A stretch of DNA of 64,000 nucleotides. Source: Burkholderia diffusa (lineage in GTDB: Bacteria > Pseudomonadota > Gammaproteobacteria > Burkholderiales > Burkholderiaceae). The notes under the pieces were generated by a model that was not told where the DNA came from, did not search any database, and was given only the letters and a program-made list of their open reading frames with translations. The first letter of the stretch is position 1. Each line of letters begins with the position of its first letter. The stretch covers positions 372,001 through 436,000 of the forward strand of contig NZ_CP013363.1 in the NCBI RefSeq assembly GCF_001718315.1. Reading direction: 5' to 3'. The position numbers were made by a program, and so were the translations under genes. Of this stretch, positions 1 to 7,484 are shown one piece after another.

Positions 1-340
1 TGATGCCGACGATCCATTCGAGATCGGCGATGCGCGCGGTCTCGGCGCTCGCGGCCAGCGACACGCCGGCGTTGTTGAAAATCAGATTGACCTTGCCGTG
101 TTCGGCGCGCACGAAATCGGCCCATGCGAACACCGCATCGCGGTCGGCGACGTCCAGCCGCCGCGTGCTCGTGCGCACGCCGTGCTTCGCGCACGCGGCC
201 GACGTGCCGGCGAGCCCGACGTCGTTGACATCGGCGAGCGCGACCTCGCAGCCGCGCCGCGCGAGCTCGACCGCAAGGCTGCGGCCCATGCCCGAACCGG
301 CGCCCGTGATCGCGGCGACCTTGCCGGAAAACCCCTTCAT
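1..340 (-). CDS. SDR-family NAD(P)-dependent oxidoreductase, N-terminal part (cut by window edge)
   Basis: Read leftwards from the ATG at 340, the frame stays open to the window edge and gives about 113 residues of a classical short-chain dehydrogenase. The start MKGFSGKVAAITGAGSGMG contains the Rossmann TGxxxGxG motif, followed by an acidic loop residue in the ALADV stretch and the NNAG motif near residue 91. The catalytic Ser/Tyr/Lys region lies outside the window, so the substrate cannot be guessed. It is divergent from the TetR gene at 429 with an 88-base gap holding an inverted repeat, so it is probably the TetR target. Fold assignment is sure; function is open. Confidence 0.85.
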   Translation of the reverse strand, partial: MKGFSGKVAAITGAGSGMGRSLAVELARRGCEVALADVNDVGLAGTSAACAKHGVRTSTRRLDVADRDAVFAWADFVRAEHGKVNLIFNNAGVSLAASAETARIADLEWIVGI

Positions 341-388
341 TCGTCGTTCCTCCCGTTCCGCTTGTGCTGCGTCGGCGGCGCGCCTATT

Positions 389-408
389 GTGGTGTTATTC
401 GTCACCAC
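389..408. promoter_or_regulatory. Inverted repeat, likely TetR operator
   Basis: GTGGTG-N8-CACCAC is a perfect 6-bp inverted repeat in the gap between the divergent SDR and TetR genes, 20 bases before the TetR start. Its position fits an autoregulatory operator shared by both genes. That role is inferred from placement only. Confidence 0.5.
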
Positions 409-428
409 TTTAGTTTTCGGGTGTCCTG

Positions 429-1085
429 ATGTCAAATAGCGAAATGGAGAAAGCACTCGAAACGGAAAAACGGGGCCGGGCGTATGGCGGCGTGGCGCCC
501 GAGGTGCGGGCCGCCGAGCGGCGCGATGCGCTGATCCGCGCGGCGACGCGCGTGTTCGGCACCGTCGGCTTCCGCAAGGCGACCGTGCGGTCGATCTGCC
601 AGGAAGCGAAGCTCAACGACCGCTATTTCTATGCGGCATTCGACAGTACCGAGGATCTGCTGCGCTGCACCTACCTGCATCACGCGCAGCAACTGCACGA
701 CGCGGTCGCGCGTGCGGTGGCCGAGCGCGGCGGCGATCTGCGCGAGCGCATCGACGTGGGGCTCGCCGCGTTCTTCGGCTTCCTGCGCGACCCGTGCGCG
801 GCGCGCGTGCTGCTGCTCGAGGTGATGGGCGTAAGCGCGGATACCGACATGACGTACCAGCGGATGCTGATCGACTTCGGCAAGCTGATCATGGCGATCG
901 GCACGGCGCGCGAGGCCGTGACGCCTGCCGAGCGCACCGAGCAGCGGCTCGTCGGGCTCGCGCTGGTCGGCGCGATGACGAACGTCGGCGCGGCGTGGCT
1001 GCTCACCGGGTATCGCGACCCGGAGGCGCAGATGGTCGCGAGTTGCAGGAAGGTGCTGCTGGGAACGTTGCAGACGACTGGATAG
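429..1085 (+). CDS. TetR/AcrR-family transcriptional regulator
   Basis: This 218-residue protein has an N-terminal TetR helix-turn-helix: residues about 35-80 include the RRDALIRAATRVFGTVGF helix and the recognition stretch ATVRSICQEAKLNDRYFYAAF. The alpha-helical C-terminal half would be the ligand and dimerisation domain. An internal ATG at 444 is an alternative start. It faces the SDR gene with an inverted repeat between them, the usual layout for a local repressor. The ligand cannot be read from the sequence. Confidence 0.9.
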   Translation: MSNSEMEKALETEKRGRAYGGVAPEVRAAERRDALIRAATRVFGTVGFRKATVRSICQEAKLNDRYFYAAFDSTEDLLRCTYLHHAQQLHDAVARAVAERGGDLRERIDVGLAAFFGFLRDPCAARVLLLEVMGVSADTDMTYQRMLIDFGKLIMAIGTAREAVTPAERTEQRLVGLALVGAMTNVGAAWLLTGYRDPEAQMVASCRKVLLGTLQTTG

Positions 1086-1152
1086 ACGGGACGCGGGCGC
1101 CGGGCCGGCTGCCTGCGATCGCGTAGTGCCGATAATCGATAACAAGGAATTC

Positions 1153-1620
1153 ATGCAAGCACGGAACCGATGGTTGTGCCGTACGGCGTGGGCTGGGCTG
1201 GGGGCTTCTGTCCTGATGCTGACGGGCTGCGGCTGCTGGCCGTTCAGCGAGACGACGCGCTACGAAACCAGGTGGAAATCGCAGACGCTCGCGGCGATAT
1301 TCAGGAATGCGGACCAGGAAGGCGATCGATGTCGCGATGCCATCTACACGCGACACCTTCAGGATGCCATTGCGGCCTGCAAGAGCGGGGAATATGAAAA
1401 GATCCGAAACATCATCACCGGGGAGCCTTTGAAGACCAGCCTCGCCAAGGCGATTTGCGAAGAGGCACAGGACGAACTGGATCACGGCCTGCCCACCGCG
1501 ATCGACCGGCGGATCTTCAATCTGAAGCCGCTGCCGGACGAGTACGCTTCGTGCATGGCCGACAGAGGATTCAAGCGCGAAGAGGTCGAGAGGAAGGAGT
1601 GCTACGTGAAGTTCATGTGA
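1153..1620 (+). CDS. Hypothetical secreted lipoprotein
   Basis: The 155-residue product begins MQARNRWLCRTAWAGLGAS and has a lipobox LTGC with the lipidated Cys at about residue 26. The ATG at 1153 is preferred over an upstream GTG at 1126 because AAGGAA lies just ahead of it and the signal peptide then has normal length. The mature part is rich in charged residues and carries several further Cys (GDRCRDAI, AACKSGEY, KAICEEA, ASCMADRG, KECYVKF), which suggests disulfides in the periplasm. I do not recognise a family. It runs towards the LysR gene with no clear terminator in the 187-base gap. Confidence 0.75.
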   Translation: MQARNRWLCRTAWAGLGASVLMLTGCGCWPFSETTRYETRWKSQTLAAIFRNADQEGDRCRDAIYTRHLQDAIAACKSGEYEKIRNIITGEPLKTSLAKAICEEAQDELDHGLPTAIDRRIFNLKPLPDEYASCMADRGFKREEVERKECYVKFM

Positions 1621-1807
1621 CGGACGGTGGCCGCGGAGGGGTGTTTCATGAAATTTTCAACGTGAGACAAGCCGGTCATCTATCTCAAGAGCCACGCGGC
1701 CGAATCGTCAAGGAGAGAGAAGGCTGATGGCGGCGCATTGACGATCGGGGCAGGCGAGTCGTCGGGATGCCGAAAGACCACGCGGCGCAAGCATTCCGCC
1801 ATGCGTT

Positions 1808-2755
1808 TCAGCCAGCCGCGCGCTTGGAACGCATCGAGCGTGGCCGAGCCGCCGTCTCGCCGGTCCGCGCCTTCATCGCATCGATGAACGCCCGCACCTT
1901 CGGCGACGGCAGCCGCGTCGACGGATACACCGCATGAATCCCGGCGCGCGCCGAGCGCCACGCGGGCAGCAGCCGCACGAGCCGCCCGGCCGCGACGTCG
2001 TCCGCGGTCGAAAAATCCGTCAGCAGTCCGAATGCGCCGCCGGCCAGCACGATCGCCCGACACGCCGTCGCGGTGTTCGACACGAAATGCGGCACGCAGC
2101 GCACCGACGCCTTGCCTTCGTGCGCGCTGTCGAGCTCGAGCGTCTGCGGGCGCGACAGCGTCGACAGCATCACGAACGGCAGTGCGGCGAGCGCGTCCGG
2201 AGCACGCGGCAGCCCGTGCCGCGCGACGAACGCCGGGCTCGCGACCAGCCATTTCTCGTACTCGCCGAGCTGTACCGCGCGATAGTTCGAATCCGCGAGG
2301 CGGCCGATGCGGATCGCGACGTCGAGATTGTCGGCGACGAGATCGACGACGCGATCGTTCGCGATCAGTTCGACGTCGAGCCCGGGGTGTGCGTCGCGCA
2401 GCGCGACGACGGCCGGCGCGACGACGAGCGCGCCGTAGTCGATCGGCACGCTCACCCGCAGCGTGCCGCGCAGCGGCGCCGAGTCGGACGATACCGCATC
2501 GAGCGCGCTTTCGGTCGCGCGCACGATGTCGCGGCACGCGTCGTAGAACGCGCGTCCCGCATCGGTCACGCTCAGCCGTCGCGTGGTGCGTACCAGCAGG
2601 TTCGCGCCGACCTCGGATTCAAGGCGCTGCATGTGCGTGCTGACGACCGTCTTCGCGAGGCCGAGCCGCTCGGCTGCGGCCGTCAGCGAGCCGGCATCGA
2701 CCACTGCGACGAAGATCGCCAGCCGGTTCAGGTTTACGTCGCGAAGATCGGCCAT
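1808..2755 (-). CDS. LysR-family transcriptional regulator
   Basis: A 315-residue LysR protein. The N-terminal winged helix-turn-helix (about residues 8-67) reads through FVAVVDAGSLTAAAERL and the recognition stretch AKTVVSTHMQRLESEVG. The remainder is a periplasmic-binding-like effector domain. The start at 2755 (MADLRDVNLNRLAIF) fits the family; a longer frame to 2812 adds an unlikely 19-residue leader. The sequence is of the clade often found divergent from a single target enzyme. It is divergent from the GST gene, with a strong palindrome in between. The inducer is unknown. Confidence 0.9.
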   Translation of the reverse strand: MADLRDVNLNRLAIFVAVVDAGSLTAAAERLGLAKTVVSTHMQRLESEVGANLLVRTTRRLSVTDAGRAFYDACRDIVRATESALDAVSSDSAPLRGTLRVSVPIDYGALVVAPAVVALRDAHPGLDVELIANDRVVDLVADNLDVAIRIGRLADSNYRAVQLGEYEKWLVASPAFVARHGLPRAPDALAALPFVMLSTLSRPQTLELDSAHEGKASVRCVPHFVSNTATACRAIVLAGGAFGLLTDFSTADDVAAGRLVRLLPAWRSARAGIHAVYPSTRLPSPKVRAFIDAMKARTGETAARPRSMRSKRAAG

Positions 2756-2775
2756 CGGTGATTGTCCTATGAAAG

Positions 2776-2800
2776 CGGATAATGTTTCAGCGATTATCCG
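2776..2800. promoter_or_regulatory. 25-bp palindrome between LysR and GST genes
   Basis: CGGATAAT-N9-ATTATCCG is a perfect 8-bp inverted repeat. It lies 21 bases before the LysR start and 81 bases before the GST start. The arms and central gap suit a LysR dimer site that controls both genes. Its role is inferred from position and symmetry. Confidence 0.6.
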
Positions 2801-2880
2801 TCTTCTGGGCATCGACGGCGAGCGCTACGCTGGAGCCGTTCGTCGCCGATTCCCGGCGGCGCGAGATCCAGGAGTGTTTC

Positions 2881-3525
2881 ATGTCCGTCGCCAGCAAGCC
2901 TGCCCGCCCGGTTCGCGTCTATTCGTTCCCGCTGTCCGGGCATGCGCATCGCGTCCGGCTGTTCCTGTCGCTGCTGGGGCTGCCGTTCGATACCGTCGAT
3001 GTCGATCTCGCCGGCGGCGCGCAGCGCGAACCGGCGTTTCTCGCGCTCAATCCGCTCGGGCAGGTGCCGGTGATCGACGATGACGGCACCGTGCTCGCCG
3101 ACTCGAACGCGATCCTCGTCTATCTCGCGAAGCGCTACGGCGACGCGCACTGGCTGCCCGACGATGCCGCCGGCGCGGCGACCGTGCAGCGCTGGCTGTC
3201 GTACGCGGCCGGGCCGATCGCATCGGGGCCGGCGGCCGCGCGGCTCGTCACCGTGTTCAGCGCGCCGCTCGACCACGACGCGGCCAAGCGCACCGCTGCA
3301 AAGATACTGGCCGCGATCGACCAGGAACTCGCCGGCAAGCCGTTCGCCGCCGGCGAGCAGCCGACGATCGCCGACATCGCCGCCTACACGTACATCGCGC
3401 ACGCGCCGGAAGGCGGTGTGTCGCTCGAGCCGTATCCGCACGTGCGCGCGTGGCTCGCGCGCGTCGAGGCGCTGCCGGGCTTCGTCGCGATGCCGCCGAC
3501 CCGTGCCGGCCTGCTTGCCGCCTGA
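2881..3525 (+). CDS. Glutathione S-transferase family protein
   Basis: The 214-residue protein starts at the ATG after CAGGAG. The N-terminal thioredoxin-like domain (about residues 11-86) has RVYSFPLSGHAHRVRLFLS, the cis-proline segment GQVPVIDDDG and the ADSNAILVYLAKRYG glutathione-binding stretch. The C-terminal all-helical domain carries TIADIAAYTYIAHAPEGG. Length and layout match bacterial GSTs. It probably conjugates glutathione to, or reduces, an electrophile in the cytosol; the substrate is unknown. It is divergent from its likely LysR regulator, and the fusion oxidoreductase follows after 31 bases, so the two may form a stress or detoxification operon. Confidence 0.9.
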   Translation: MSVASKPARPVRVYSFPLSGHAHRVRLFLSLLGLPFDTVDVDLAGGAQREPAFLALNPLGQVPVIDDDGTVLADSNAILVYLAKRYGDAHWLPDDAAGAATVQRWLSYAAGPIASGPAAARLVTVFSAPLDHDAAKRTAAKILAAIDQELAGKPFAAGEQPTIADIAAYTYIAHAPEGGVSLEPYPHVRAWLARVEALPGFVAMPPTRAGLLAA

Positions 3526-3556
3526 CGCGAAGCCGCGCCTTTACCGGGAGAACGCG

Positions 3557-5629
3557 ATGACCGCGCCGACCGCCGCCGTACCGGGCTGGGAACTCGACGT
3601 TGCGCCGTTTCATGCGGGCGAGCTTGCCGTGCAGCAGCGCGCGGGCGTGACGGAGGCCGCGGACACCGCCGGCCGGCGCGGGATTCGCCGCTTCATGCCG
3701 GACCAGCACCGGGCCTTCTTCGCGCAGTTGCCGTTCTTCGTGCTCGGCGGCGTGGATGCACACGGCCAGCCATGGGCGACGCTGCGTGTCGGGACGCCCG
3801 GCTTCGTGACGACGCCGGACGCGCGCACGCTGCGCATCGACGGCGATGCGCTGCCAGGCGATCCGCTGGCCGGCGCGTGGCAGCCCGGTGCGCCGCTCGG
3901 CGGGCTCGGGATCGAGTTCGATACGCGCCGGCGCAATCGCGTGAACGGCGTCGTGCGCGCGGCCGACGACGGCGGGCTGACGATCGCGGTCGAGCAGAGC
4001 TTCGGCAACTGTGCGAAATACATCCAGGGCCGCAAACCGGTGTTCGTCGCGCGTGAAGCCGGGGCGGCCGGCGTGTCCGCCGTGTCGGACCGGTTGAGCG
4101 ACGCGGATCGCGCGTTGCTCGCGCAGGCCGATACGTTCTTTGTCGCGAGTGCGAACACGTCGGCCGACGCGGGCGCCGCGCGCGGGGCGGACGTGTCGCA
4201 TCGCGGCGGCATGCCGGGCTTCGTGCGCGTCGACGACGCGCACACGCTGACGACGCCGGATTTCAGCGGCAATCGCTTCTTCAATACGCTCGGCAACCTG
4301 CAGCACGATCCGCGCGCGGGGCTGCTGTTCGTCGATTTCGACAGCGGCGATCTGCTGTATGTTGCCGCGCGGGCGGAGATTGTATGGGACGGGGCGCTCG
4401 TCGCGTCGTTCGACGGCGCGCAGCGGGTCGTGCGGTTTCATGTGCGCGAAGTGCGGCGCATGCGCGGCGTGCTGCCGTTCCGGTGGTCGGCGGTCGAGCG
4501 GGCGCCGCAATTCGCGGCGATGGCGGGGGCTGGTATGCAGGCCGCATCCGCGTCCACATCAGCACCTGCGCCTGCATCCCTACCCGCATCCTCATCGCCC
4601 TCCGGCTGGCGTCCGCTGCGCATCGCGAAGATCGTCGACGAGGTGCGCGCGATCCGCTCGTTTCATTTCGAACCGGCGGATGGCGATGCGTTGCCGGCGT
4701 ACGAAGCCGGGCAGCACTTGACGCTGCGCATCGCGCTGCCTGACGAAGATGCGCCGGCGATCCGCAGCTACACGCTGTCTGATGCACCTGGCGCACCGGG
4801 TTACCGGATCACCGTGAAGCGTGAAGGACGCGTATCTGCCTGGCTGCACGATCATGCGCGTGCAGGCATGACGCTCGACGCGAAGATGCCGCGCGGCCGC
4901 TTCACGTTCGACATCGCGAGTCCGCGTCCGGCCGTGCTGGTGTCGGCCGGCATCGGCATCACGCCGATGATCGCGATGCTGCGCCGCGCGCTCGCCGACG
5001 GCGACGCATCGCGTCGCATCGTGTTCGTGCACGGCGCGCGCGACTCGGCCGACCGGCCATTTGCAGCGGAACTGACGCGCATTGCCGACGCCGACGCGCG
5101 CGTGTCGCTGCACTGGTTCGACAGCCGGCCGCGGCGCGACGGCGCGGCGAGACCGGGCCGCATCGACATCGCGCAACTGAAGCGCATCCTGCCGTTCGAC
5201 GACTACGATTTCTACCTGTGCGGGCCGTCCGCGTTCATGCGCGATTTGTACGACGGATTGCGCGCGCTGAACGTGCCGGACGAGCGCATCCGCTTCGAGG
5301 CGTTCGGGCCGTCGAGCATCGCGCGCCACGCGAGCCGCGCGGCGAGCGCACCGGCGGTGGCAAGCATGCCCATCGTGTTCCGCCGCTCGGCGCGCGACAC
5401 CGAATGGACGCCCGCCGACGGCACGTTGCTCGAACTCGCCGAAGGCCAGGGCGTGGCCGTGCCGTCCGAGTGCCGGGCGGGGTCGTGCGGCACGTGCGCG
5501 ACGCGCGTGCTGTCCGGCGCGGTCGATTACGTGCAGACGCACGATGCGCCGGTCGAACCCGGCTGCGCGCTGCTGTGCGTCGCGCGGCCTGCCGAAGGGG
5601 CCGCGGTGCCGCTCGTGCTCGATTGTTGA
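3557..5629 (+). CDS. Fusion oxidoreductase: PNPOx-like flavin domain, ferredoxin reductase, 2Fe-2S ferredoxin
   Basis: The 690-residue protein has three parts. Residues 1 to about 320 are a pyridoxamine-phosphate-oxidase-like split-barrel region (FFAQLPFFVLGGVDAHGQPW, then FFNTLGNLQHDPRAGLLFVD). An Ala/Ser/Pro-rich linker follows at about 325-355. A ferredoxin-NADP reductase module comes next, with the FAD segment IRSYTLSDAPG and the nucleotide segment VSAGIGITPMIAML. The C-terminal plant-type 2Fe-2S domain has CRAGSCGTC (Cys at about 639, 644 and 647) and a fourth Cys near 680. The start at 3557 follows GGGAG; the frame extends upstream only through the GST gene. It should pass electrons from NAD(P)H through FAD and the iron-sulfur cluster to the FMN-like domain. 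The physiological acceptor is unknown. Confidence 0.85.
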   Translation: MTAPTAAVPGWELDVAPFHAGELAVQQRAGVTEAADTAGRRGIRRFMPDQHRAFFAQLPFFVLGGVDAHGQPWATLRVGTPGFVTTPDARTLRIDGDALPGDPLAGAWQPGAPLGGLGIEFDTRRRNRVNGVVRAADDGGLTIAVEQSFGNCAKYIQGRKPVFVAREAGAAGVSAVSDRLSDADRALLAQADTFFVASANTSADAGAARGADVSHRGGMPGFVRVDDAHTLTTPDFSGNRFFNTLGNLQHDPRAGLLFVDFDSGDLLYVAARAEIVWDGALVASFDGAQRVVRFHVREVRRMRGVLPFRWSAVERAPQFAAMAGAGMQAASASTSAPAPASLPASSSPSGWRPLRIAKIVDEVRAIRSFHFEPADGDALPAYEAGQHLTLRIALPDEDAPAIRSYTLSDAPGAPGYRITVKREGRVSAWLHDHARAGMTLDAKMPRGRFTFDIASPRPAVLVSAGIGITPMIAMLRRALADGDASRRIVFVHGARDSADRPFAAELTRIADADARVSLHWFDSRPRRDGAARPGRIDIAQLKRILPFDDYDFYLCGPSAFMRDLYDGLRALNVPDERIRFEAFGPSSIARHASRAASAPAVASMPIVFRRSARDTEWTPADGTLLELAEGQGVAVPSECRAGSCGTCATRVLSGAVDYVQTHDAPVEPGCALLCVARPAEGAAVPLVLDC

Positions 5630-5761
5630 CGTGCGTGCGACAATGCTGCGACACACGGTCGCACAGCGCGTGCTGCGCACAATCCGCGCGCAACTGCTTC
5701 TTTTTCCGAAGACCGGTCGGATCGACGATAGCGTCAACCGATAGAGAAAAGGAGCAACATC

Positions 5762-5965
5762 ATGAAATTGTTGAGCATGATCCGCCTGGTTCTGTGGAGT
5801 TTCTTCGGCGTGCGAAACAGCAAGGCGCACGCGTCCGATCTCGCGAACGTCAACTTCACGTTGCTGCCGTTCGTCGCGATCGTGCTCGCGGTGCTGGTCG
5901 GCGCGGTGATTTACGGCGTCGTCCATCTGGTCGTCGATCCGACGGTGACGATGCAGGGGTTCTGA
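5762..5965 (+). CDS. DUF2970 small membrane protein
   Basis: A 67-residue protein, MKLLSMIRLVLWSFFGVRNS and onward, with an N-terminal amphipathic FFGVR segment and one strong C-terminal membrane helix (about residues 38-60, FVAIVLAVLVGAVIYGVV). This is the layout of the DUF2970 family, which is common in Betaproteobacteria and has no known function. AGGAG lies just ahead of the ATG. It is a single gene between the fusion oxidoreductase and a convergent porin. Confidence 0.75.
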   Translation: MKLLSMIRLVLWSFFGVRNSKAHASDLANVNFTLLPFVAIVLAVLVGAVIYGVVHLVVDPTVTMQGF

Positions 5966-5974
5966 GCGTCGCGC

Positions 5975-5996
5975 GTGCCGCGCCCATTCGCGGCAC
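5975..5996. terminator. Hairpin between convergent genes
   Basis: GTGCCGCG-CCCATT-CGCGGCAC is a perfect 8-bp stem with a 6-base loop in the 49-base gap between the convergent DUF2970 and porin genes. There is no clear T run, so it is a terminator candidate by position. Confidence 0.5.
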
Positions 5997-6014
5997 GGCG
6001 CGCGGCGACCCCGA

Positions 6015-7154
6015 TCAGAACGTGTGATTCATCGCGACGCGCGCGACGAGTTGATGGCCGTTCGACGATGCACCGGGCGAACCGGGCACGAGCCCGCCGT
6101 CGAGCGGCGTGCCGCTCGCACTGCCGCCGACCAGCTGATACGCGACCTGCGTATAGACCGACGTGCGCTTCGACAAGAAGTACTGCGCCATCGCGCCGAA
6201 CTGGTTCCAGTGCAGCGACGATTTCGCGCCTGCCTGATTCAGGCCGCCGCGTGTGTACGTGTACATGCCGCCAACGAGGAAGGCCGGCGTGACGTTGTAC
6301 TTCGCGTTGACTTCGAAGTTGTCGAACGTGAGCCGAGCATTCGCGAGGCCGAGACTGCCCGCATACAGCGATGCATCGGGCTGGCCGACGTTCACGTGCG
6401 AATAGACGGCGCCGAAAGTCGCTGGTCCGATTCCGTAGTTCGCGCCGATCCCGTAGATTTTCTGGTTGCCCGCGACGAAATCCGTGTCGTCCGGCGTGAG
6501 TGCGCCGCCCGTCGTGGCACCGGGGTGGGACATGTTTTCGTAGACGGCGGCCACCGACAGCGTCTGGTACGTGTAGTTCAGGCCGACACCGAGCATCCGG
6601 TTCCGCGCGAAGCCGCCCGCCAAGTTGCTCAACCCGTACATCACGGTGCCCGAGAAGCCGCCGAATGCGGGGCTCGTGTACTTCACCGCATTGTTCGCAT
6701 GGAACGACGCATCGGTGTTGTCGTTGTCGAGCGGATGCGAGAACAGGAAGCCGGCCCAGCTGCCGTTCGCGGTCAGCGGCCCGATCGTGTCGGCGACGGT
6801 GTCGAACTGGCGGCCGAGCGTCAGCGTGCCGAGCCGGTCCGACTGCAGCCCGACGTACGACTGGAAGCCGAACAGGCGGCCGCCGTAGCCCAACTGACCG
6901 CTTTCGACCGCGAAGCCGCTTTCCAGATCGAAGATCGCGTGCAATCCGCCGCCGAGATCCTCGTTGCCCTTGATGCCCCAGCGGCTCGTCGCGAGATCGC
7001 CACTCGCCATCTGCCATGACGACTTGCCGCCGACATTGCTCGTGTAGTTGATCCCTTCGTCGAGGACGCCGAACAGCAGGACGGAACTTTGAGCATGCGC
7101 GTTCGCGCAACCGATCAGGAATCCTGCCGACAGGATGAAGCGTGCTTTTTTCAT
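6015..7154 (-). CDS. Gram-negative trimeric porin
   Basis: The 379-residue protein has a signal peptide (MKKARFILSAGFLIGCANAHA, cleaved before QSSVLLFG). It then follows the pattern of Burkholderia general porins: YGVLDEG-type first strand, repeated Gly/Asn/Tyr strands, and a C-terminal strand ending in Phe (VARVAMNHTF), the outer-membrane insertion signal. The start at 7154 is chosen because the longer frame adds non-signal sequence. It should form a diffusion channel for small hydrophilic solutes. A sigma54-type promoter and a palindromic enhancer identical in type to that near qhpA lie upstream, which suggests the porin is co-induced with amine catabolism and admits the amine. Confidence 0.92.
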   Translation of the reverse strand: MKKARFILSAGFLIGCANAHAQSSVLLFGVLDEGINYTSNVGGKSSWQMASGDLATSRWGIKGNEDLGGGLHAIFDLESGFAVESGQLGYGGRLFGFQSYVGLQSDRLGTLTLGRQFDTVADTIGPLTANGSWAGFLFSHPLDNDNTDASFHANNAVKYTSPAFGGFSGTVMYGLSNLAGGFARNRMLGVGLNYTYQTLSVAAVYENMSHPGATTGGALTPDDTDFVAGNQKIYGIGANYGIGPATFGAVYSHVNVGQPDASLYAGSLGLANARLTFDNFEVNAKYNVTPAFLVGGMYTYTRGGLNQAGAKSSLHWNQFGAMAQYFLSKRTSVYTQVAYQLVGGSASGTPLDGGLVPGSPGASSNGHQLVARVAMNHTF

Positions 7155-7227
7155 GTGATGTTCGGGCTCGAAAGATGAAACGGGCGATGGTCCGGCGCGC
7201 GGCGCAAGCGGCGCGTGACCTTCCATA

Positions 7228-7244
7228 AGCAGATGGCATGCCAT
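7228..7244 (-). promoter_or_regulatory. Sigma54 promoter for the porin gene
   Basis: On the minus strand the bases read ATGGCATGCCATCTGCT. This gives the -24 element TGGCATG and the -12 element CTGCT with GG and GC 12 bases apart, as sigma54 promoters require. The predicted start near 7217 leaves a leader of about 63 bases before the porin ATG. Confidence 0.65.
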
Positions 7245-7360
7245 CACCCGTTTCAAGACCGCGATGCGCTCTCTGCGTTCCATTTCATTTGGATGTGGCT
7301 GCCGAATCGCGCTTGATCGCGCGCAAATCGCGTAGCAATTCGCATCGCCTGTCGCAGGCC

Positions 7361-7379
7361 GCGTCTCAAGTTGAGACGC
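7361..7379. promoter_or_regulatory. Palindromic enhancer candidate upstream of the porin
   Basis: GCGTCTCAAGTTGAGACGC is a perfect 9-1-9 palindrome about 128 bases upstream of the porin -24 box, a normal distance for a sigma54 activator site. The same core recurs at 15354-15368 in the aldH/qhpA gap. The AcoR-like activator at 11269-13200 is the obvious candidate to bind both. The remainder of the 330-base gap (7155-7484) holds nothing else I can name. Confidence 0.65.
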
Positions 7380-7484
7380 GAGACCCGATGCGGGATCGCG
7401 CGGACGAAATGACGCGCGTCGCGACGCGGAGGTCGCGGCAAGACGGCGTGGACGTGGCGGGAGAAGGAGGCGGAAAATCGCGCG

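Noticed and set aside
3080-3556. N-terminal extension of the fusion oxidoreductase to 849 residues
   Set aside because: The extension overlaps the GST gene in another frame and is Arg/Ser-rich; the ATG at 3557 has a ribosome site.
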